This document shows positions 8,797 to 16,934 of a DNA stretch of 64,000 nucleotides, piece after piece. This stretch comes from CF-39 sp035651155 (GTDB lineage: Bacteria; Chloroflexota; Limnocylindria; P2-11E). Position numbers and translations under genes: made by a program. Where the stretch lies: contig DASRGG010000021.1 in the NCBI GenBank assembly GCA_035651155.1, positions 186,001-250,000 of the forward strand, written 5' to 3'. The number at the start of each line of letters is the position of its first letter. The first letter of the stretch is position 1. The notes beneath the pieces are model-generated. The model had not been told where the DNA came from. It did not search any database and was given only the letters and a program-made list of their open reading frames with translations.

Positions 8797-9980
8797 CTAG
8801 ACGGGTACCGCGCGAGCGCGCGCCTCCTGACGGAGTGTTCGCGCCGCCTCGGTCATCGCGCGGACCTTCGCGGTCGCCACCGCGAGATCGGCGACCGGCC
8901 GCTCGGCGAAGGTGCCGAAGCCGCAGTCCGGGTTCAGCCAGATGCGCGACGCGTCGAAGGAGAACATCGCCTGCCGGACGCGCGACGCGATCGCCTCGGG
9001 TGGCTCGATCGCGTCGACGCGGGGATTCACCACGCCAAGGCCGATCTCACGGTCCGGTCCGTCGACGAACATGTGGAGGTCACCGGCGCGCGGCGTGGCG
9101 AACTCGAGAACCCATTGATCGACGTTCATGGCGTCCAGCGTGCGGCGGAGCGCGCCGTAGTCGCCTGAGAGCAGCACGCTCTCGTCGCGCGTCCAGTTCC
9201 CGCGACAGATGTGCACGCCGGTGCGGATGGGCGATCCGTCGACGACCGCGTTGACGAGCTCGACGGCCCAGCCGAGCTCCCCCGCCACGTCGCTCGAGGG
9301 CGGCGCGAGAGGCGCGCACATGAAGCTGCGGACGGCGACCGGCCTGCCGACACGACGTTCGAGAGCACCGGCTCGTCGAGCTGCACGAAGTCCGCGCCCG
9401 CGGCGGCGAGCCGCCCGAGCTCCTCTCGGAGGACCGTCACGATGTCGGCGGCGAGCGCCTCGCGCGAGGGGTAGGCACCGTCCGAGACACCCTTCACCCA
9501 GATCGAGCGCGCGAGCAGGTAGGGGCCCGGGAGCGGCACCTTGATGGCCTTGCGCGTGTGGGCGCGAAGGAACCGCGTCGCGTCCGCGGCGAGCGGCTCG
9601 CGAGCGCTGAGCGTGCCGACGACCGTGGGGCTCTTGATGACGAACGACGGCGCGTCGAGCGACCCGAGCGTGCGGTGGAAGTACGCCTTGTCCAGGGCGT
9701 GATCGATGAGCTCGGCCATGGTCATGAGCTTCACGCCGTCGAGCTTGTCCGCGAGGAACGAGTAGAAGTTGTCGCGCCGCTGCTCGCCGTCGGTGACGAC
9801 GTCGACGCCGGCTTCTTCCTGGACGCGGAGGATGTCGAGGACCGCCGCGTCCGCGGCGGCCTCGAATTCCGCCTGGCCCAGCTCCCCCGCGTTCTTGTCC
9901 TTGAGCGCCCGGATCAGCGACGCCGGTCGCGGCCAGCTGCCGACCGTCGTGACCGGGAAGAGCGGAAGCGCCTCAGACAC
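8797..9980 (-). pseudogene. MetE-like cobalamin-independent methionine synthase, frameshifted
   Basis: Corresponds to the stand-alone C-terminal (catalytic) domain of MetE-type enzymes. The first part (9980 to about 9362) reads FPVTTVGSWPRP through VQLDEPVL in one frame. The second part (about 9360 to 8797) reads RRVGRPVAVRSFMCAPLAPP to the stop in another frame. A one-base loss near 9357-9364 explains the break, and repaired it would give about 394 residues. The zinc ligands all lie in the second frame: GVHICRGNW (His and Cys), the Glu of VLEFATP and the Cys of NPDCGFGT. The site is not a homopolymer, so a real mutation is possible, but an assembly error is not excluded. Its start overlaps the 3' end of the OsmC gene. 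Confidence 0.8.
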
Positions 9981-10506
9981 GCACCATCTCGTCGTGTACG
10001 ACGACGTTCCGCACGAGCGTGTTGCCGATGGGTGAGCTCGCCACTGTGTCGCGCCAGACCTTCTTCAGCGTGGCGTCGTCGGTGTCGGCGTCGATGTACG
10101 CCTTCACCGAGATCTCCTTGAACCCGGGGTGGCCGCGGTCGGACATGCCGAAGAAGGTGAGGATGTTGTCCAGGCGGCCTTCGACGATGACCTCGACGTT
10201 GCGGAGCCTGATGCCGTCCTTCGTCGCGTTGAGCGCCATGCCGGTGGTCAGGCAGGCCCCGAACGCCGCGAGCACGTATTCGGCCGCGTTGGGCGCCAGG
10301 TCCTGTCCGACGAGCGTCGCCGGCTCGTCGACGACGAGCGTGTGGTCGCGGACGAGGGCCTTCGAGCGGAAGCCGGTCTCCCAGCGGACCCGGGCACTCC
10401 AGTCGTTGAGCCGGTCCGCCGCCGCGGGATCCTTCGTGACCGTCTGGACGAGCGTCCGCATCGCGTCGAGATCGAGGCCGTTGAGCTGCTGGGTGGCGGT
10501 CGCCAT
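9973..10506 (-). CDS. OsmC family protein
   Basis: 177 residues of the OsmC/Ohr fold. Typical blocks are WSARVRWETGFRSKALVRDH, APNAAEYVLAAFGACLTTGMAL (conserved Cys) and GIRLRNVEVIVEG. The second Cys of true peroxidases is not evident, so a peroxide-reducing function is uncertain; many such proteins are described as redox or osmotic stress proteins without a known substrate. ATG start at 10506. It overlaps the start of the MetE-like gene by eight bases. Confidence 0.85.
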   Translation of the reverse strand: MATATQQLNGLDLDAMRTLVQTVTKDPAAADRLNDWSARVRWETGFRSKALVRDHTLVVDEPATLVGQDLAPNAAEYVLAAFGACLTTGMALNATKDGIRLRNVEVIVEGRLDNILTFFGMSDRGHPGFKEISVKAYIDADTDDATLKKVWRDTVASSPIGNTLVRNVVVHDEMVRV

Positions 10507-10607
10507 GCATCCCTCCCCGCGCCGCTCGCTATCGCGGCATGCCAGTACGGTCTGGGGATGGAGTGTGTTCGGACTGCGTCAGCGCGCGGCGACGATGGGA
10601 GCTGAAA

Positions 10608-12536
10608 CTACCCCTGGCGCGCGGTGATACGGATTACCCGGTCGCCGGTCCCGTTGTCCGTCGTGAGGTAGAGGCTGCCGTCGGGAGCGAGACGCGGCGT
10701 GCGCAACCGGCCCCACACGTTGTTGAAGAGGATGTCCGCCTGGCGGGCCGACGCGTCGAAGAGCTCGAACCGGCGCAGGTCCTGTTCCTTGAGCGTCGCG
10801 ACGACGAGCGAACCGGTCCACGCCCCCCACTGGGGCCCGGTGAGGAATTCCCCACCCGACGTCGCGAGCGTCACGCCGCCGGATGACCACGCCGGGTCGA
10901 CGTAGCCGGGCCTCCCCACCGGACCGCGGTAGATCGGATAGCCGTAATTGCCGCCGGCGACGAGGATGTTGATCTCGTCGTGCGTGTCGTCGCCGTGCTC
11001 GACCTCGAAGACGCGACCGGTGCCCGGCTCGAACGTCAGTCCCTGCGGATTGCGGTTCCCCCACGTGTAGATCGCCGTCCGCGCCGCGGCGCCGGGCAGG
11101 ATGGGGTTGTCGCTCGGGATCGTCCCATCGCTGTTCACGCGCAGCACCTTGCCGTTCATCGCGTTCGGGTCCTGCGCGCGGCTGCCGTTGCCGGCGTCGC
11201 CCATCGTGACCCAGAGCTTCTTGTCGGGACCGAAACGGATGCGGCAGCCGTCGTGGTTGCCGGCCGCGATCATCCCGCGCCGGATGACGTAGCTGTCGAA
11301 GACGATCGCGTTGCCGCTCATGCGATAGCGCAGCACCTGATTGCGCCACTGCGATTCGTCGTCCCGCGAAGCGCAGAGGTAGATGAACGAGTTCGCCGCG
11401 AAGTCGGGGTCGACCTCGACGCCCATCAGGCCCGCCTCGCCGGACGCGTGGACGCCGGTGACCGCGTCGTTCGCGAGCTGCACGTCGCCGGGTTGCGCGC
11501 TCGCGTACACGAGCAGGTTGCCGACGCGCTCGGTCACGAGCATGCGTCCGTCGGGGAGGAACGCGACGTCCCAGGCGTTGCGCAGGTTCGACTGGACGAC
11601 GGCCGTCGCGAGCGTCGGGCGCACGCCGCCCGTCACGACGACCGACACGAACACGCCCTGGTCGTCGAGCCACGTCACCCCGTCGATCACCGGCCGCATC
11701 GACAGCACGTAGGTGCTCGGCGTTTGCGGCGCCTTGACCTTGAAGGTGAACGTGGCGTTCGCTCCTGGCGGGACCGACGCCTCGGTCTGGACCGCCGGTC
11801 GCGAGGCGTCGGGCCAAGCGACCGCGAGCGACGCCCAGGTACGGTCGTCGTTGCGGATCCCGAGCGAGGCCTGCTGACCGAGGACGCCCTTCGTCCAGGT
11901 CTTCGTGCCGGTGTTGCGGAAGACGAGCGTGATGTCGGCGCTCGTCTCGCCCGGCGCGAGCGTGGGATCCGCCGTCTGGCTCACCCACGTGCTGTGAAAG
12001 CCGAGGTCACTGACCACTCGGACGAAGACGCCCTGGTCCTCGAGCCAGGTCACACCGTCGACGACGGGACGGAGCGGCAGGTCGTACACGCCGGTCGCCG
12101 CGGGCGCGCGCAGCGTGAAGGTGAACGTCCCGACCGCGCCCGGCGCGACGGTGTCTTCGACCGTCGTCGTGACGCGATTGCCGCCGAGCCAGCTCGCGGC
12201 GAGATCCGCGAACGCGAGCGAGTCATTCGCGACGCCAAGGTTCACCTGCCGGCCGAAGACGCCACGCCGCCACGCCTCGGTACCCGTGTTCCTGAAACGC
12301 AGTGAGTACGTCGTGGTCGTGCCCGCCGCCAGCTGCGGCCAGGGGTCCTGACCGACCCACGCGCTGTGGAAGCCCGTGAGCTGCGTCACCGCCTGCGCGG
12401 GTGCGCCGGTAGCGAGGAGGGACGCGCAGACGACGAGAACGCCGAGGACACCTCTCACCCCGTAGAGCAACGACGCAGGCGCCGCGGCGTGACGGTGGGG
12501 GTGGACGTCGGTGCCGTCCCGGATGCCCCCCGGCAT
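10608..12536 (-). CDS. Secreted PQQ-type sugar dehydrogenase with two Ig-like domains
   Basis: 642 residues. A hydrophobic segment at about 24-48 (GVRGVLGVLVVCASLLATG) ending in APAQA is a likely signal peptide. Residues about 55-175 and 179-301 are two copies of a Trp-rich Ig-like module, each with FRNTGT-x-x-W in the middle and DGVTWL-x-DQGVFV near the end, resembling NBR1-type Ig domains. Residues about 308-642 are the glucose/sorbosone dehydrogenase beta-propeller (LRNAWDVAFLPDGRMLVTER, GEAGLMGVEVDP, GNHDGCRIRFGPD, YTWGNRNPQGLTF, EVEHGDDTHDEIN). It is probably exported and oxidises a sugar with PQQ. The substrate is unknown, and no PQQ biosynthesis gene is in the window. Confidence 0.85.
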   Translation of the reverse strand: MPGGIRDGTDVHPHRHAAAPASLLYGVRGVLGVLVVCASLLATGAPAQAVTQLTGFHSAWVGQDPWPQLAAGTTTTYSLRFRNTGTEAWRRGVFGRQVNLGVANDSLAFADLAASWLGGNRVTTTVEDTVAPGAVGTFTFTLRAPAATGVYDLPLRPVVDGVTWLEDQGVFVRVVSDLGFHSTWVSQTADPTLAPGETSADITLVFRNTGTKTWTKGVLGQQASLGIRNDDRTWASLAVAWPDASRPAVQTEASVPPGANATFTFKVKAPQTPSTYVLSMRPVIDGVTWLDDQGVFVSVVVTGGVRPTLATAVVQSNLRNAWDVAFLPDGRMLVTERVGNLLVYASAQPGDVQLANDAVTGVHASGEAGLMGVEVDPDFAANSFIYLCASRDDESQWRNQVLRYRMSGNAIVFDSYVIRRGMIAAGNHDGCRIRFGPDKKLWVTMGDAGNGSRAQDPNAMNGKVLRVNSDGTIPSDNPILPGAAARTAIYTWGNRNPQGLTFEPGTGRVFEVEHGDDTHDEINILVAGGNYGYPIYRGPVGRPGYVDPAWSSGGVTLATSGGEFLTGPQWGAWTGSLVVATLKEQDLRRFELFDASARQADILFNNVWGRLRTPRLAPDGSLYLTTDNGTGDRVIRITARQG

Positions 12537-12554
12537 GCCGCCTGCGTTCCGGTC

Positions 12555-13529
12555 CTATGAGCGAAGGCGCAGCTCCAGCGCGAGCCAGGCGGGCTGTTTC
12601 ACGAAGCCCATCGCCTCGTTGATCGAGAGCATCGGTCGGTTGCGCTGATCGTTCCACGTCTTGATGTGGTCCACGCCGCTCGCCCTCGCGAACGCGGCGG
12701 TCCGAAGCTTCAGCGCCATCGCGACGCCCCGACCGCGGAACTCGCGCCTCACACCGGTGAGGCCCTGCCAGAGGAACGTCGGATCCTCGAGCGGCCGCTC
12801 GAGATTCGAGACCCCGAGCCACGTCCCGTCACCATCGATGGCGATGAAGCACGCCTCGGGAATGAAGCCCGGCGCGCCGGTCCACCGCGGCCGCCACTCG
12901 TCGATCGTCTCGGGCGTGGCGGGGTCGATCGCCGGCACGTCGCCGCGCACCTGGTCCACGAGCTCGTACAGCCTGCGCTCGGCGTCGGCGTCTCGCGCGA
13001 GCTCCTCGGCGTACGTCGCGATGCGGATGCCCTGTGACGCGACCCGCTCGGACGCGCTCGCGAACGGCGCGGGATCGAACGCCGCGACGGGAAGGCGCGA
13101 TTCCCAGTCGCGCTTCACCTCGACCCAACCGCGGTGCCGCAGGAATTCGACGCCATCGGTCATCGACTCCTTCGCGCCGGCGGTCGCCGCGACCGCGCCC
13201 CGCTCACGGAGCGCCCCGAGCGCGGCGTCGTAGAGACGGGTGCCCCACCCCCGCCGCCGCGCGTCCGGCAGGACCCAGATGTCGAACGAATACCGGTCCG
13301 GATGGAATCGTCCGGGGCGATGATTCACCTGGACTCCGCCGACGACGGAACCGCCCTCCTCCGCGACGAGTCGCAGGAAGAAGTAGCGAGACGTGTCGAA
13401 GCACTCGTCCTGATGCCGCACCTCGGCGAGCGTGAAGGGATAGTCCGGGTAGCACCGGTTCGTCCCGGCCACCCAGCCCTCGTAATCCGCCGGCGTGAAG
13501 GCGCGCACTCCCGCGGCCAGCGCTGTCAT
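12555..13529 (-). CDS. Tandem GNAT N-acetyltransferase
   Basis: 324 residues with two GNAT-like halves. The N-terminal half contains DIWVLPDARRRGWGTRLYDAAL, a good acetyl-CoA loop (R-R-x-G-W-G-T). The C-terminal half has TGVRREFRGRGVAMALKLRTAAFAR, a second R-G-R-G-V-A loop, followed by NDQRNRPMLSINEAMGF. This two-domain layout is shared with mycothiol-synthase-like proteins and many uncharacterised acetyltransferases, so the substrate stays open. ATG at 13529. It is followed by the sugar dehydrogenase with an 18-base gap. Confidence 0.85.
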   Translation of the reverse strand: MTALAAGVRAFTPADYEGWVAGTNRCYPDYPFTLAEVRHQDECFDTSRYFFLRLVAEEGGSVVGGVQVNHRPGRFHPDRYSFDIWVLPDARRRGWGTRLYDAALGALRERGAVAATAGAKESMTDGVEFLRHRGWVEVKRDWESRLPVAAFDPAPFASASERVASQGIRIATYAEELARDADAERRLYELVDQVRGDVPAIDPATPETIDEWRPRWTGAPGFIPEACFIAIDGDGTWLGVSNLERPLEDPTFLWQGLTGVRREFRGRGVAMALKLRTAAFARASGVDHIKTWNDQRNRPMLSINEAMGFVKQPAWLALELRLRS

Positions 13530-13590
13530 GGAGAGGCGACTCGAGACGACGAGATCGCTCGCGCGGACGTCAAATGGACCACGACGACGG

Positions 13591-14247
13591 CTACGTCGTC
13601 GGCTCGGCGAGTGCGAGCGAGAGCTGGTTCTCCACCGCGCGCATCAGCTTCACCGTCCCGAAGTCGTGGCGGTGGAACACGGTGAGCCCGCGCTCTCGCA
13701 GCGCGGTGCGGTGGTCGGTCGTCGGGTAACCCGCGTTGTGCTCCCAACCGTAGCCCGGGTACTTCAGCGCGAGGCTCGCCATGAGCCGGTCGCGCGTCAC
13801 CTTCGCGATGATCGACGCAGCCGCGATCGCGAAGCTCTTCGTGTCGCCCTTCACGATCTCGCTGTGCCGACCCGGCGCGAACGCGGGGTCGAGGATCCGG
13901 CGGCCATCCACGAGCACCCAGTCGAACTCGCCGATCTGCCGGAGCGCACGGGTCATCGCCACGTGGCTCGCGTGGTAGATGTTGAGCCGGTGGATCTCGG
14001 CGACCGACGCCGCGCCGACGCCGATGCGCACGACCCGTGTGCGGATGAGCGTGGCGAGCTCTTCGCGCTGCGGACGCGTGAGCATCTTGGAGTCCTTCAC
14101 CGCGCGGATGAGCTTCGTGTCCGGCGTGACGAGGCACGCGGCTGCGACGACGGGACCGGCGAGCGCCGCCATCCCCACCTCGTCGACGCCGACGACGCGC
14201 GGAAGCCCCTTGTCCCAGAGCTGTTTCTCGAACTTCAGCGTCGGCAC
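13591..14247 (-). CDS. rnhB: Ribonuclease HII
   Basis: Nicks RNA/DNA hybrids and misincorporated ribonucleotides. 218 residues. The catalytic residues can be assigned: Asp and Glu in VVGVDEVG (near 21-22), Asp in WVLVDGRR and Asp in IIAKVTRDRLM; KGDTKSFAIAAASI and YGWEHNAGYPTTDH are also typical. The GRG motif that normally follows DEVG/DEAG reads GMA here (DEVGMAALAGPVV). Start GTG at 14247, immediately upstream of PTLKFEKQLW; the ATG at 14251 is out of frame. It is the last gene of the S16/TrmD/L19 cluster, 34 bases after rplS. Confidence 0.93.
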   Translation of the reverse strand: MPTLKFEKQLWDKGLPRVVGVDEVGMAALAGPVVAAACLVTPDTKLIRAVKDSKMLTRPQREELATLIRTRVVRIGVGAASVAEIHRLNIYHASHVAMTRALRQIGEFDWVLVDGRRILDPAFAPGRHSEIVKGDTKSFAIAAASIIAKVTRDRLMASLALKYPGYGWEHNAGYPTTDHRTALRERGLTVFHRHDFGTVKLMRAVENQLSLALAEPTT

Positions 14248-14281
14248 GCATACAGGGTGCCACGGCCGAGCTGGGCAGGTG

Positions 14282-14635
14282 TTAGCGGCGCTTCTCCCGG
14301 AGCGTGGCCGACTTGCCGACGCGCTCGCGCAGGAAGTAGAGCGCGGCGCGCCGGGCGTGACCGTGACGGGTGACCTCGATCTTCTCCACCCGCGGCGAGT
14401 GGACGAGGAACGTACGCTCGACGCCCACGCCCGACGCGATGCGCCGGACGGTGATCTGCTCGTCGAGCCCACCGTTGCGCATGCGTAGGACCGTTCCCTC
14501 GAACTTCTGCAGGCGCTCGCGGTTGCCCTCGACGACGCGCACGCTCACGGCAACGGTGTCACCCGGCCGGATCTCTGGGACCTCGGCCTTGCGTTGCTCG
14601 GAGGCAAGCGTCTTCAAGACGTCGTTCGTCGGCAT
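14282..14635 (-). CDS. rplS: Ribosomal protein L19
   Basis: Large-subunit protein at the 30S-50S interface. 117 residues, the expected size. Typical blocks are RPGDTVAVSVRVVEGNRERLQKFEG, GLDEQITVRRIASGVGVERTF and HSPRVEKIEVTRHGHARRAALYFLRER. ATG at 14635; a GTG five codons upstream (14650) is possible but not conserved in type. The gene lies in the usual rpsP-rimM-trmD-rplS order. Confidence 0.97.
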   Translation of the reverse strand: MPTNDVLKTLASEQRKAEVPEIRPGDTVAVSVRVVEGNRERLQKFEGTVLRMRNGGLDEQITVRRIASGVGVERTFLVHSPRVEKIEVTRHGHARRAALYFLRERVGKSATLREKRR

Positions 14636-14676
14636 GGTGATGGCACTCACGGAGTCATCGCAGGATAGCAGAAGGG

Positions 14677-15681
14677 CTAGCGTTTCGCCTTCTTCAAACG
14701 GTCGAGGATCGTGACGTGCGACACGCCGAAATGCGTGGCGAGCTCCCGCACCGTGAGGCCGGTGGACCGCAGGCGGGTCACCTCGGCGACCGTCGGACCG
14801 CGCTCGACGCTCCGCGGCGCGCGCAGGCGCACGCCGGCGGCGCGGAGCCGGGCGCGGACCGTCGCGGGCGAGATCCCGAACCGCGCGGCGATGCGATACG
14901 AGCCGACCCCGCTTCGATATGCCTCGATCAGCTCCGCGTCGCGCACCTCGCGCTTCCTCGCCGCCTTCGGGAGCCGCACGCGCTCGGCCGGCGTCAGCTT
15001 CGCGTCCTCGAGGAGATCGGGGCGACGCTCCATCGTCCGCCTGATCGCTTCCGCGCGCCGCCACTTCGCGATCGCGGCGTGGTCCCCCGACGTGAGCACG
15101 GCCGGCACGTGACGGCCCTCGAACTCCGGCGGACGCGTGTACTGCGGACCTTCGAGCAGCCCCTCGGTGTGGGACTCGTGCTCGAGTGAGGCCGCGTCGA
15201 TGACGCCGGGCACGAGCCGCGTGACGGCGTCGATCACGATCATCGCGCCGAGCTCCCCGCCCGTGAGGACGTAGTCACCCACCGAGAGCTCCTCGTCCAC
15301 GTCGGACTCGATCACCCGTTCGTCGACGCCCTCGTAGTGACCGCACACGAGCACGAGGTGCGGGCGCGCCGCGAGGCGCCGGGCCGTCGCCTGATCGAAG
15401 AGCTTGCCCTGCGCCGAGAGCAGCACGACGTGCGCGTCGGAGCCGCGCACCGCGCGGATCGCGCGAGCGAGCGGCTCGGGCTTGAGGACCATCCCGGCGC
15501 CGCCACCGTACGGCGCGTCGTCGACGACGCGGTGCCGATCGGTCGTCCACGAGCGGAGGTCGTGGATCCGCAGCTCGAGCTTCCCGGCCTGCCACGCGCG
15601 CGCCACGATGCTCTCCGCGAACGGGCTCTCGAACATCTTCGGGAACAGCGTGACGACGTCGATCACGAGCGGGGCGGTCAC
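14677..15681 (-). CDS. trmD: tRNA (guanine-37-N1)-methyltransferase with two C-terminal HTH units
   Basis: Methylates G37 of tRNA with S-adenosylmethionine, preventing frameshifts. Residues 1-240 are a complete SPOUT-class TrmD with the trefoil-knot motifs LVCGHYEGVDERV (residues 111-123), SVGDYVLTGGELGA (133-146) and the C-terminal PEFEGRHVPAVLTSGDHAAI and KWRRAEA. TrmD usually ends near residue 230-250. Here about 90 more residues follow, with two helix-turn-helix-like units: residues 248-283 (YRIAARFGISPATVRARL) and 298-332 (VRELATHFGVSHVTILDRL). The frame is uninterrupted and the stop at 14677 leaves only a 41-base gap to rplS, so this looks like a real fusion. GTG start at 15681, two bases after the rimM stop. 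Confidence 0.93.
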   Translation of the reverse strand: MTAPLVIDVVTLFPKMFESPFAESIVARAWQAGKLELRIHDLRSWTTDRHRVVDDAPYGGGAGMVLKPEPLARAIRAVRGSDAHVVLLSAQGKLFDQATARRLAARPHLVLVCGHYEGVDERVIESDVDEELSVGDYVLTGGELGAMIVIDAVTRLVPGVIDAASLEHESHTEGLLEGPQYTRPPEFEGRHVPAVLTSGDHAAIAKWRRAEAIRRTMERRPDLLEDAKLTPAERVRLPKAARKREVRDAELIEAYRSGVGSYRIAARFGISPATVRARLRAAGVRLRAPRSVERGPTVAEVTRLRSTGLTVRELATHFGVSHVTILDRLKKAKR

Positions 15682-15683
15682 GG

Positions 15684-16208
15684 CTACTCCTCGAGCGGCG
15701 AGAGCACGACGCGGTCGGCCGCGATGTCGATCTCGCGCACGACGGACTCCAGCATCGGATGCAGCGTCTCGCGACCGGCATCGTCGACGACCACCAGGAT
15801 GTCGGTCCCGCCGGCGCGAATGAGGTCGCGCACGGTCCCCAGCGCTCGCCCGTCGACGTTCAGCGCCGCGAGCCCGACGAGGTCGGCCCAGAGGTACGCG
15901 CCCTTGGCCGCGCGCCGGGACTCATCGCGCGGCACGCGGAGGAACCGGTCCCGGAGCGTGGCGGCCGCGTCGCGCGTGTCGTAGCCGGCGAAGCGCACGA
16001 TCGGGGACGCGGCTTCGCCGCGCACGCTCGCGATGCGAAGCGGACCGACGCCGTCGCACTCGAACACCGCGCCGCGCGTGAAGCGCCCCGCGACGTCGGT
16101 GCGCGGGTCGACGCGCACGTCGCCGCGGATGCCGTGCGGCCCGCGGATCTGCGCGACGACGAGCGCGTCGTCGCGGCTAATCGATCTCGAGGTTGACCTT
16201 GGTCCCAT
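15684..16208 (-). CDS. rimM: Ribosome maturation factor RimM
   Basis: Assists 30S head assembly by binding S19. About 174 residues: an N-terminal beta-barrel (ALVVAQIRGPHGIRGDVRVDPRTDV) and a PRC-barrel C-terminal domain (KGAYLWADLVGLAALNVDGRALGTVRDL, GTDILVVVDDAGRETLHPML). The start is ambiguous: the ATG at 16208 lies inside the end of khpA and gives a 13-residue leader before the conserved region, while the only other nearby candidate is an ATT. I chose the ATG, which implies a 32-base overlap with khpA. Confidence 0.92.
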   Translation of the reverse strand: MGPRSTSRSISRDDALVVAQIRGPHGIRGDVRVDPRTDVAGRFTRGAVFECDGVGPLRIASVRGEAASPIVRFAGYDTRDAAATLRDRFLRVPRDESRRAAKGAYLWADLVGLAALNVDGRALGTVRDLIRAGGTDILVVVDDAGRETLHPMLESVVREIDIAADRVVLSPLEE

Positions 16209-16446
16209 CGCGCGTCGCCATGACCCTGAGGAGCGCGCGGATGGCCTTCGCGATGCGCCCACCGCGTCCGATGACCTTGCCCACGTCACCCTCGGCCACG
16301 CGGAGATGGAGCTTGATGAAGTCACCGTCCAGCTGCTCCGTGACGACCACCGCGCTCGGGTCGTCGACGAGCTGCTTCGCGACATGCTCGAGCATGCTCT
16401 TCATCCGGCTCTCGCCGGCGGTCTCTTCGCTCATGGCCGCGCTCAC
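16177..16446 (-). CDS. khpA: KhpA-type KH-domain RNA-binding protein
   Basis: 89 residues with a single KH domain. EHVAKQLVDDPSAVVV leads into VAEGDVGKVIGRGGRIAKAIRALL, where GRGG is the RNA-binding loop, and the gene ends DGTKVNLEID. KhpA forms a dimer or pairs with KhpB/Jag and binds small RNAs and mRNAs. The start is drawn at the GTG at 16446, overlapping the rpsP stop. An ATG four codons in (16434) is a good alternative. It sits in the conserved place between rpsP and rimM. Confidence 0.92.
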   Translation of the reverse strand: MSAAMSEETAGESRMKSMLEHVAKQLVDDPSAVVVTEQLDGDFIKLHLRVAEGDVGKVIGRGGRIAKAIRALLRVMATRDGTKVNLEID

Positions 16447-16712
16447 CGGACGGCGGGCGGGACCTCGCTCTCGGGGAGACCGCTCTTGACGAGCAGCATC
16501 CGCGCCGTCGCGGTGGGACGCGCGCCGCTCTTCATCCAGTGGCGCGCGCGGTCGGCGTCGACGACGAGGTCGATGGGCTCGGTGCGCGGGTTGTAGTGAC
16601 CGATGGACTCGAGGAACTTCCCATTGCGGGGCGCGCGCGAGTCGGCGACGACCACCCGATAGGTCGGGGCCTTGGTCTTGCCGACGCGGCGCAGGCGGAT
16701 GTGCACAGCCAA
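16443..16712 (-). CDS. rpsP: Ribosomal protein S16
   Basis: Small-subunit assembly protein. 89 residues with the family start VHIRLRRVGKTKAPTYRVVVADSRAPRNGKFLESIGHYNP and the helix DADRARHWMKSGARPT. Two starts compete: TTG at 16712 and GTG at 16706. An AGGAGG lies 12 bases before the TTG and 18 before the GTG, so TTG is preferred. It overlaps khpA by four bases. It is 68 bases after the small unrecognised gene that follows ffh. Confidence 0.97.
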   Translation of the reverse strand: MAVHIRLRRVGKTKAPTYRVVVADSRAPRNGKFLESIGHYNPRTEPIDLVVDADRARHWMKSGARPTATARMLLVKSGLPESEVPPAVR

Positions 16713-16780
16713 ATTGTCGAATGTCCTCCTGGAAATCAGCTCGCGGAACGGGGCCGAACGACCAGTCTAGCAGGACCGGC

Positions 16781-16933
16781 TCAGCGGCCGCCCTCGGCCT
16801 TCTTCACCGCCCGGACGTGCCGGACCATGCCAGCCTGGACGTGCACGGCCTCGGTGTTCCGCTCGAACCGGACCCCGCCGCCGGATCGCAGCTTCGTCGC
16901 GACGGTCGCGACGGCCTCGTCCTCTCGGACCAC
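16781..16933 (-). CDS. Unrecognised 50-residue basic protein between ffh and rpsP
   Basis: A GTG start one base after the ffh stop opens a 50-codon frame that begins with MVREDEAVATVATKLRSG and ends with VRAVKKAEGGR followed by TGA. Nearly every codon has G or C in the third position, as in true genes here, and no frame-breaking features occur. The product is hydrophilic, rich in Val, Arg and Glu, with no membrane helix or metal motif. I do not recognise a family. Its position inside the ffh-rpsP operon suggests co-expression with SRP and ribosomal genes. A chance open frame of this length is common at such GC, so the codon pattern and placement carry the call. Confidence 0.5.
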   Translation of the reverse strand: MVREDEAVATVATKLRSGGGVRFERNTEAVHVQAGMVRHVRAVKKAEGGR

Positions 16934-16934
16934 T

